Of a stretch of 64,000 bases of DNA, positions 58,101-64,000 are shown in pieces. The stretch comes from Gerris lacustris. Lineage: Eukaryota; Arthropoda; Insecta; Hemiptera; Gerridae. The notes below the pieces were generated by a model that was not told the origin of the DNA, made no database searches, and saw only the letters and a program-made list of their open reading frames with translations. Where the stretch lies: NCBI GenBank assembly GCA_951217055.1, contig OX578281.1:9082447-9146446 (forward strand), read 5' to 3'. The position numbers and the translations under genes are program-made. Position 1 is the first letter of the stretch, and each line of letters starts with the position of its first letter.

Positions 58101-61100
58101 ACAGAACATTGAACATTTCCATAAGATTATTCAGTAAGTTCTTATTTCATGTTCCCATTCTTTAATATAGAGAATATTGTTTAACTGTTAATTGAAATAA
58201 GTAACTATAATTTTGTACATGTTAAGATTATATTTAGTGTTAGTTTGTTTAAACGAAAACTTGATTCTGTTAATTTTCCAGGTTTTTCAAAACAGTACAG
58301 ACTGTATGTTCTCTTATCCTGTTATCAGTTTTCCTTTCGTGTGCATTGCTCTTTTCAACAGCTGGAATCGGACTTTTGAGTGTGAGTAACATAAAATTCC
58401 TTATCCCATTATACCTGTATTATGGAACACCTATTGTGTAAAGTGGAATCTCATTAGTCTTTCCTCGCAGACAGGCAGGCAAGATTCAATTTATGAGTCA
58501 CATTTTTATAAATGAACATTTAATAAGTAGGTATTTAGACAAATATAATAACCTATCTACATAAAGGTGGACAATCTTTTATTTATATTGGAATAAATGT
58601 AGTTGCCTTGCCAATGAGTTATAAATAAACTACAAATCCAGATATATTAGCACAAGGTTTCTTTTTTTTATTATACCTAAATTTACGTCAAGTAAAAATG
58701 CCAATTACACCGAATAAAATACCAAGTCAGACAATGTTTTTAAATTTTAACGTGTAGTGATATGGTGCTGTTTGTGAGGGACAGATAATAGGGGGGGGGG
58801 GGGCAGACAAACGTAATTACTTAATTGTACTAGATGGATTAGATCCAGTAGTAGTGAATAATAGTCACAGAGTCTTCTATAACATTATAATCTAACAATT
58901 ATACTAAACACTCTATTGTAGAGCACGGGAATCCAGCTGGTGCATTAATAAAGTATGGTGTTGTCTGTGTTCGCTACTGTAAGCAATATTATATCATCAA
59001 ATTAAAGCAGTCCCTACACTATCATTCCACTTGATCAAAACAGCGCGTCAAGCGTGATTGATAGTCTAGGAACCCGTTTGACGCTTTAGTCAAGCCTTGA
59101 CGGAGATTGATGGAAAGTTTGAATGACTCAAGCGGCTGGACGAAGCGCTTGATAGTCTAGAGCAATTTCGATCAAGCATTCCGTCAGTCAGTGGCTCGAC
59201 ACCATCAGTGATGGACCGTCCGCTTGCTTCCGAAGGTTCGGACATCGTAGATAATAATGCCGATCGAGAATTTATAAACCTCCTTATTGATTTATATCGT
59301 GATTGTCCGGAGTTGTGGAAAGTTCCACTCCTTCGACCAACATTGTTTCCTCAGGATCTTTTTTTCCGCTTGAGAGCAACAACTGTCAAGATGAGAAACC
59401 CCAAATCCTGATTGGAAACCATGATATCTACACAATACTGATTCACTACAGTCCAGGAGCAGCAGTTCACTAGACGAAAACTCCGCTACAAATGAGTGCT
59501 GATGAAAAGATTGATGGGATGCTTGATGCGCCCCGAAGCCTCTTGAAGCACTTGTCAATCAACTTGACGCGCTGTTTTGATCAAGCGGACTGATAGTGTA
59601 GGGCCCAGGGCCGGATATAGCTACCGCCAGCCCCCGCGGTGCGGGGGGGCCCACGGTCCGGGGGGCCCAGTCAGAGATGTTGAAAAAGGTTTTTTTTACA
59701 ACAAAAAAGGTAAGAAGGATATTGTGATCAGTGGCGTAGCTATGGGCCCGAATTGTGGGCACGTCCCCGGTTCCAGGGGGTCCACAAATAAAAAAACATG
59801 GAACTACAATCTTTGTACCACAATGTTGATAGGGGCCCCTTTAGAGTATAATTAAATCTTAACTGGAATTATACTCATATACCTTTTTCAGGGGGCCCCA
59901 TTGAGTGCTGAACGCAAATGTTTCTCTTTTTTTTTGCTTATCATCTCAGTTTTGGCTTATTCAATTTTTTTTGGCGAGGGGCCCACTGCCCTAGGTACGC
60001 CACTGATTGTGATGAACTTAAAATTCTTCCCAACGTGTCATGAGTACGGAAGTTTTAATTTTTTTGTTTAATTTAGTTACTTAGATTTTTTCACCTTATT
60101 CAATATGGTCTAATAATGTACAGGAGAGAAACTGACTGACAAATAACTTTAACTGATATTAATACATTTTACATTTTTTACTTGTAATGCAATTTTTAAG
60201 CTTGCCAGCTACAAAAAACTTAATCATTTGTGTTTTTTATCCCACCTTAGTTAAACTTCAAAATTCGTCCCCGCGCCAAACCTCTTTTCCTGTAAGGACA
60301 AACTTGCCCTCAGAAATCCTTAAAACTCATCTTTTTCACTTAAATTTTAAAAAATCCTCCATCGGACCCTCAGCCGTTGTTTGTTCAAAGAGGTCTAGAT
60401 GCTAACTTGCCCTGGGGCCTGGAAATCCTCTCAGCGGCCCTGATATATAATATATCTGGCCATTATACATAATAACTAAATCAGCTCAGTTTTTATTTTA
60501 CCTAAACGATAAAATAGGTATCTTTAAAAAGGACTAACGAAACAAATTTAAGACCTCATTTTCGGTTAAGCTTGAAAATTTTTTTATTTGAAATATGAAA
60601 TATTACAAAAGTAAATATGTAAGGGGAGTGGTTATAGGACCCCCCGGTATAATATTGTTGTTGTTGTTAGGAGGTTAATTGCATTTTTATTTATTTGAGA
60701 GATATTCTCAGTATTACCCTTCATTTCCATACTATGCTTATTATTCTTATTTAGGTCTTTAGAACATTAATAACTCCGAAGTCAATCCGTTTTTGGCTAA
60801 ATTTCACCTCCTTTGAGGCATCTTCAGGTCTAAAAGATTTTTAACATTTTATTTCTTATATCTCTTCATTAACTTTTTACTTACATCTTTATATAACATG
60901 TTGACACAACTTTTAAACAAAACGTAACACTTTTATTGAAAAATACGTGTGGCGTCGCAGGACACCTGTTAGGAACGAAGTTCCTTACGCTTTTCATTAA
61001 ATATACAAATTATAAATCACTCTACTAAGTATACTTATACATGGCGGTGGCGGAGTTAGAAAAGAGACAAAATTAAAAGTAATTAACTGTTTGTACCTAG

Positions 61101-63340
61101 CGGAGTTAAGACAAAATTAAGAGAAAAATATTGTTTATATCATTGAAGCGAGTACCTTGCAATAAATACTTATCTATTGAATATTGAGAAAAAAATTAAT
61201 CATTATGAGTTGATATAGTTAAAAAAAAAGTTGGTAATTTAAAATATTATAAAATATATCTCTTCCCTACTCAAAAACGTCTGCTTGTATCAGGTTGAAA
61301 TTTTACATGCCTGTTTCAATTTTACTTTACTTTGTGTATGACGTTTTATAATAAACAGGTCAAGTGTGTGCTAGTCAGCACACAGCGAGGGTCCGTAGGC
61401 CACACTATTTAGTGTTTAACTGTAAAGTGTATGAACAGTGTTTTTTTAAAATGCTAAAAAGCTTACTTTGAACCATTCTAAGGGTCTGATATTCTCAAAA
61501 CACACTCTGATAAAGTATTTTTTTGCCACTGAACCGGACTACAACCATATAAATACATCGAAAAGACCATAATTATAAAAAAAAACGTATTTTGTCAATA
61601 AAAAATAAAAGAATATTTTTTTCAAAATTTCCAAAAAGTGGTATCTTTACTTTTGCTTTTGGTTGAAGAATGTTCAGGATTTTTTTAAGATTTTTTGCTC
61701 TTCACATAAGCGATATAGAGGGGGGGGGGGGGGGGGGGCACGTTTCACACCCACTTCAAACTTTCCTACGCTCGTCCTATCAAAGTTATATCCAAAAAAT
61801 TATATATTTTTGTAATCAGCTCGACGTACTCTTTCATATGATACCCCTCACGGTGTCGAAAAAAAAATAAAAACATTTTAACCCTTAAGTTTTTTTACCC
61901 TAATTTTTTTGAAAATTTTTTTTTTAAGTCGCTATATTTTTAAAATATGTGGGTAGGTACAAGACACATACATGCCAAATTTCAAAGTGATCGGACGAAA
62001 GGTGTAGACGTGAGAGCACGCGAGAGGACGGACGGACAGACACACTCAGGAAAATATAAGGGTCCTTGGTTTTGCCTACGGACCCTAAAAATCGTTACGT
62101 TAGAACGTAAGATATCGGTTAAAACTTAGTTTTCTCTATTTTAAACGTTCAGGTCCGCTTTAATAAATTTAGCGATCATTAACACTTCATAGCAACATCG
62201 GTGTTGATTTAACTAAACAAAAAATTAATTTAAAAAAGTTGTATGTCTCATTGAATAGAATACGTTAGTATTTTTCCCGTCCAAAAATTTCAATTTTACA
62301 TTTAAACGTTTACGCGAGCGTTGCTAGAATAAACATGTCTTCCACATCGGTCAACTTTGGCTCAAGTTATCGTCATGGGTCGATTTCAGTTTTGTGACGG
62401 TGTTTTTTATCGGATTCACTTTTGGGCACCAGGCGCTGTAACGTGCCATAAGGAACTTAGTTCCAATTAATATGAAAAATTATCATATGACATTAGACTA
62501 ACCTTTAACGAAATCTCCTAAAACATAACTTAATTTATTTTCTTAGTTATTTTCTTTCCTTGCAGGAGAATAGTCAGGAAAGAAAATAAATCAAGTAATG
62601 TGTAAGGGGAAATGGTAAAAGTTATGTCAATATGTTGTATAAAGATAATGTAATGTGTAATGTATGTTTAGTTAATCTAGATATACAAAATAAAAATTTA
62701 AAAATCTTCTTTTAGGCCTGAAGATGCCTTAATGGAGGTGAAATATAGCCAAAAATAGGTTCACTTTGGATACCCTGAAGACCTAATAATTAGGAATAAG
62801 CATTTTTTTTTTTTTTTTTTTTTTTGTAGAAAATTACCTCTTACTTATTTCGGCGAGGTAGTTCAAAAGCGAATTTGAGATGAAAATGAATACGGTGCGT
62901 GTAATTAGGTTGTGGTGTGTAGTTTTCTTACTTTCTTTGGCCATCACGAGGCTCACTGATATGTAGGACTCCCACCCTACGGTGTACTAACCAGTAAACT
63001 CACTCCCCCGTCCCCTTCCGAATAGGACCTGGCCTGGGTAGGTTGGGGGCCCATTGGAGTATTTCGCGGGGGGGCCCGAAAATTGAAAATCCGGCCCTGG
63101 TAGGGCCTGCTTAATTTATTCTTAGTTTTGAAATAATTAAATTAGTTTTGTACTGTGGGCATTACATTTAATTTATTCTATGATTTATGAATTATAATGT
63201 TAACAATTCATTACATTAGTGCTTGTTTCATGCAGGATCAAACAAGAATTGGTGTCCAGATTAAATCAGCGTTTATATGCATTTTGGAAGTTGGTGTGGT
63301 TGCTCTGCTTTGCTTGAAAGGTGAACAGGTTAGATCTATG
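45718..63340 (+). CDS. Odorant receptor gene B (7tm_6 family), exons 1-5; 3' end beyond window
   Basis: Tandem paralogue of gene A, same strand, starting 15.7 kb after gene A ends. Exons are 45718-46137, 50504-50652, 57843-58133, 58282-58381 and 63236-63340, about 354 codons. All junctions are GT-AG and in frame; exon lengths and phases equal those of gene A. The start is the first ATG after an in-frame TAG at 45664-45666. The N-terminus is short and acidic, followed by two hydrophobic helices in exon 1, as expected for this inverted-topology receptor family. By comparison with gene A, two exons of about 156 and 54 nt should follow. A Ty1/copia insertion on the opposite strand begins 117 bp after exon 5. 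No lesion is visible in the exons. Confidence 0.88.
47587..48063 (+). pseudogene. piggyBac transposase, N-terminal part (frameshifted)
   Basis: Starts ATG at 47587. It encodes an acidic Asp/Ser-rich N-terminus (DSDDLPDSGDESSCSGDED) and the start of the conserved domain (SKNIVIHLPGS, LDLFLLFFSDKIFEIIV, YTNQEIEKSKKK). The frame ends at an A run (48044-48053), and the protein continues in the next frame. Together with the two later parts it would have the normal length of about 590-600 residues. Confidence 0.88.
48032..49303 (+). pseudogene. piggyBac transposase, catalytic core (frameshifted at both ends)
   Basis: 423 open codons, of which those from about 48054 belong to the protein. The catalytic Asp residues are in place: EYLTVDETLLSFRG (about residue 116), NITADNWFSS (about 195) and YNLTKGGVDVLD (about 293 and 296). 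It ends KRCDLCDNSKDRKGNVSC, the start of the Cys-rich finger, then a stop caused by an extra T in a run of eight. The core has no other lesion. Confidence 0.93.
49288..49385 (+). pseudogene. piggyBac transposase, C-terminal Cys-rich finger (third frame)
   Basis: After the T run the frame reads FFCNRYICGEHKKTICVLC and ends at a stop at 49383-49385. These Cys/His residues complete the RING/PHD-like finger that binds the transposon ends. Confidence 0.88.
49871..50503. other. Intron 1 of gene B, distal part
   Basis: It contains a G run (about 50048-50063). No gene is seen. It ends in the acceptor TTCTTTAAG. Confidence 0.4.
50504..50652 (+). CDS. Receptor gene B exon 2
   Basis: 149 nt, phase 0 in, two bases left over. 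Reads GVFLVAFGIGGFVISTSESL to IIIWYPF. About 20 nucleotide differences from exon 2 of gene A. Confidence 0.9.
50741..50850. repeat. 18-bp minisatellite, GAGGCCCCGCTTTGAACY
   Basis: About six units, GC-rich in an AT-rich intron, alternating Y = C or T in the last base. Confidence 0.9.
50943..51620. repeat. Fullest copy of the GGCATCGCGTGGCTC dispersed repeat
   Basis: Order: AGTGTGGCACATAGCTTCC, GGCATCGCGTGGCTCTATC, GATATCGGTAAAAAG, TTTAGGTCCGCTTTAATAG, then AATTCATGGCAGTG and TTTACGCGAGC. The same blocks are scattered as partial copies at 15490, 35672, 36416, 37785, 39339, 56250 (inverted) and 61136-62450. Confidence 0.65.
51633..55706. repeat. 76-bp satellite array, about 38 units, split by a hAT
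   Basis: The unit starts CCTAACGTCCCTTGTCAGG and ends GGTTCATGGTTAAA. About 35 units occupy 51633-54312 and 2.6 units 55507-55706. Units differ at a few fixed positions (GATTACC, GATCACC or GCTTACC; GGTTCATGG, GGCTCATGG or GGTTCTTGG), giving mixed blocks. Edge units at the left are more diverged. The array lies inside intron 2 of gene B. Confidence 0.97.
54313..55498. mobile_element. hAT-type element inside the satellite
   Basis: CTTGTCAG lies at 54305-54312 and 55499-55506 and is itself part of the satellite unit. Ends CAGTGGCGGCTCCAGCGG and, reversed, CAGGGGCGGCTCCAGG, with GGGCCCACCC near both. 1186 bp, no transposase. A pogo-like tip (TACAGTAGAACCTCTATT) is inside at 54684. Confidence 0.93.
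55707..56774. other. Intron 2 of gene B: unassigned DNA plus an inverted dispersed repeat
   Basis: 56250-56690 is an inverted copy of the TTTACGCGAGCG / CAGACAGAC repeat. The rest shows no gene. Confidence 0.5.
56825..56897 (-). tRNA. tRNA-like sequence (pseudo), left arm
   Basis: On the - strand: A box TAGCTTAGTTGG, a perfect 5-bp anticodon stem CTATA/TATAG with loop CTGGAAA, and B box GGTTCAAATCC. The 3' acceptor strand is replaced, so it cannot be a normal tRNA. Confidence 0.5.
57004..57076 (+). tRNA. tRNA-like sequence, right arm, 73 nt, anticodon GGA by position
   Basis: The layout is that of a 73-nt class I tRNA: acceptor TCCTGCG/CGCTGGA (6 of 7 pairs), D arm GCTT/GAGC, anticodon stem CTATC/TATAG with one mismatch and loop CTGGAAA, variable AGGCC, and T loop TTCAAAT with a weak stem (3 of 5). 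GGA would be serine, but serine tRNAs have a long variable arm, so this is probably a tRNA-derived repeat. Confidence 0.5.
57136..57842. other. Intron 2 of gene B, distal part
   Basis: 57455-57525 is the deletion derivative of the tRNA-like inverted repeat. A G run lies at about 57703-57717. No gene is seen. It ends in acceptor CATTTCAG. Confidence 0.5.
57843..58133 (+). CDS. Receptor gene B exon 3
   Basis: 291 nt: TDEGIMLYIVSALEL, helix SIFLVVVPAIIVYNQL, then a loop that is nearly identical to gene A from LRERTS onward. Same phases as gene A. Confidence 0.92.
58282..58381 (+). CDS. Receptor gene B exon 4
   Basis: 100 nt, FFKTVQTVCSLI to STAGIGLLS. Intron 3 before it is only 148 bp. Donor GTGAGT. 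Confidence 0.9.
58382..59002. other. Intron 4 of gene B, proximal part
   Basis: G run at about 58791-58802. No gene or bounded element. Confidence 0.4.
59208..59411 (+). pseudogene. MADF/Myb-like protein fragment of the Harbinger element
   Basis: 67 residues from an ATG. DREFINLLIDLYRDCPELWKV has the MADF pattern (Phe-Ile-x-Leu-Ile-x-x-Tyr-x-x-x-Pro-x-Leu-Trp-x-Val). The following part should give a Tyr/Asn-Arg and helix 3 but is lost, so the domain is truncated. Autonomous PIF/Harbinger elements encode such a protein beside the nuclease, which fits the surrounding ends. Confidence 0.6.
59729..60005. mobile_element. 277-bp hAT MITE nested in the larger hAT
   Basis: ATTGTGAT lies at 59721-59728 and 60006-60013. 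Ends CAGTGGCGTAGCTATGGG and, reversed, CAGTGGCGTACCTAGGG. Non-coding. The end is close to that of 43790-45055. Confidence 0.93.
60800..60830 (-). ncRNA. Decayed hammerhead-like string (inverted partner at 62718)
   Basis: - strand CTGAAGA (60827-60821), a GCCT/AGGT helix II, then GAAAT in place of GAAAC. Flanks (AGACCTGAAGATGCCT and TAGCCAAAAA) match the + copy at 62718-62744. Confidence 0.3.
61351..62087 (-). repeat. Dispersed GGGTCCG element, copy 4
   Basis: Complete, inverted relative to copy 1. It interrupts a copy of the GGCATCGCGTGG-type dispersed repeat between its GACGTTTTAT part (61346) and its TCGTTACGTTAGAACG part (62092). Confidence 0.8.
62718..62744 (+). ncRNA. Decayed hammerhead-like string
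   Basis: CTGAAGA, GCCT/AGGT helix II and GAAAT. The core is altered at positions needed for cleavage, so it is probably inactive. Confidence 0.3.
63236..63340 (+). CDS. Receptor gene B exon 5
   Basis: 105 nt, phase 0, from DQTRIGVQIK to GEQVRSM. Acceptor CATGCAG, donor GTAAGG. The last visible exon. Confidence 0.9.
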
Positions 63341-63457
63341 GTAAGGTTTTGATAACAATTAATTAACATTATTTAAATAATTATGTTTTACAATAGTCTG
63401 AGCAAATTAGTATGGCATAGCATCCTTATCTCATATCGCATGCTTTAATGAGGTTTT

Positions 63458-63621
63458 TGTTGGAGGAATAAGTATACGACACAACGTGACAACGTCTTGA
63501 ACCGAACTCAACTCATTTATTGTATGGCAAAAGGTACAATGTCAACATATACAAGTATTTATAAAAAATATATAAGCAAGTATTATAAATAAATGCTAAA
63601 TATATAAAATTTCCCCCAACA
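63458..63621 (-). mobile_element. 3' LTR of a Ty1/copia element
   Basis: 164 bp bounded by TGTTGG and CCAACA. On the - strand it is directly preceded by a purine-rich tract (ACGGGGGGATC), the expected plus-strand primer. The element continues past the right edge. Flank GTTTT at 63453-63457 would be the target duplication. Confidence 0.85.
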
Positions 63622-63712
63622 GATCCCCCCGTAAATTTTATGGATAATTATAACAACTAACATTACAACCATATTCTATAACAAACACTCATTCTACCTA
63701 ACAGACATACAG

Positions 63713-64000
63713 TCATACACACAACACATTTAATTTTTGTTTACATTTATCCAAAATTGCTTTTGATGTAAATTTGGTTAGAAAATCTGCTAACTGATTT
63801 TTAGAATCTACATAATTCAAAATGAAATTATTATTAGTTATATTTTCATGAGCGAAATTAACTTTTCTAATGATATGATTAGATTTAGTGGATGTAGTAC
63901 CGTTCTTTGATAGACATATGGTAGATTGATTGTCACTAAATAGCTCTATCGCACCAGTCTCACTACCATATAACTCTTCGAGAAGTTACTTAATATAATA
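63713..64000 (-). pseudogene. Ty1/copia polyprotein, C-terminal end of RNase H
   Basis: The - strand reads ELYGSETGAIELFSDNQSTI, CLSKNGTTSTKSNHI, then VDSKNQLADFLTK: the end of a copia RNase H (the Asp-Asn-Gln box, the His-Ile box, and the Ala-Asp-x-x-Thr-Lys box). The stop is at 63713-63715. An in-frame TAA near 63985 interrupts it, so this copy looks defective at least there. It is antisense in intron 5 of gene B. Confidence 0.85.

Larger units (their letters stand above)
59606..63099. mobile_element. hAT-type element, 3.5 kb, with nested repeats
   Basis: GTAGGGCC lies at 59598-59605 and 63100-63107. Left end CAGGGCCGGATATAGC; right, reversed, CAGGGCCGGATTTTC; GGGGGGGCCC near both. It contains a small hAT MITE (59729-60005), an inverted copy of the dispersed repeat family interrupted by GGGTCCG element copy 4, and an inverted pair of hammerhead-like strings. 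No transposase is seen. Confidence 0.88.
59006..63111. mobile_element. PIF/Harbinger-like element (about 604 bp) interrupted by a hAT
   Basis: TAA lies at 59003-59005 and 63112-63114. The left end AGCAGTCCCTACACTATCA and the right, reversed, AGCAGGCCCTACACTATCA are followed on both sides by a shared TTGATCAAAACAGCGCG. The right end is split by the hAT at 59606, so only its last four bases lie beyond. The interior carries a MADF-like fragment, the accessory DNA-binding protein type used by Harbinger elements. Confidence 0.88.

Noticed and set aside
60390..60440. Right end of the hAT starting at 59606 at the GCGGCCCTG near 60440
   Set aside because: No matching target duplication there; the GTAGGGCC duplication at 63100-63107 pairs correctly instead.

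Overview
This window is animal, almost certainly insect, nuclear DNA. The only host genes I can support are two multi-exon genes of the insect odorant receptor family (7tm_6). Everything else is introns and intergenic DNA packed with transposable elements, satellites and microsatellites. The species cannot be read from the sequence; a hemipteroid insect with a large genome is a guess.

Host genes. Receptor gene A lies on the + strand with six exons at 3190-30065; its first exon is not in the window. Receptor gene B is also on + and starts at 45718; five exons are visible to 63340 and the last two lie beyond the right edge. Exon lengths and splice phases match exactly between the genes (149, 291, 100 and 105 nt for exons 2-5), so they are tandem paralogues. 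The distal half of exon 3 is nearly identical at the DNA level, which suggests gene conversion.

Layout. 1-3.2 kb: a long palindromic element and unresolved repeats. 3.2-30 kb: gene A. Its introns hold a 43-bp and a 13-bp minisatellite, PIF/Harbinger-type elements with TAA/TTA target duplications, an RTE-like LINE tail, a hAT nested in another 8-bp-duplication element, a truncated LINE, and a complete young LINE (21987-28135) with both ORFs open. 30-45.7 kb: intergenic DNA with a Tc1/mariner remnant, a degraded LINE whose 3' region has a hammerhead-like motif, a foldback element carrying head-to-head hammerhead-type cores, a pogo-like element, a palindromic element inside a (TA)n tract, and a hAT. 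45.7-64 kb: gene B. Its introns hold an almost intact piggyBac (47219-49677), a 76-bp satellite array split by a hAT, an inverted pair of tRNA-like sequences, a Harbinger with a MADF-like fragment whose end was hit by a 3.5-kb hAT, and the 3' end of a Ty1/copia element on the - strand.

The genes do not form a pathway. The two receptors would each form a ligand-gated channel with the co-receptor Orco, which is not in the window. The mobile elements are independent and differ greatly in intron placement and length between the paralogues. The most unusual signals are the hammerhead-type RNA motifs in foldback or inverted settings, and the LINE, which combines an SGNH-hydrolase ORF1, an ATGA ORF junction, an RNase H-bearing ORF2, a tRNA-like 5' UTR block and almost no 3' UTR.
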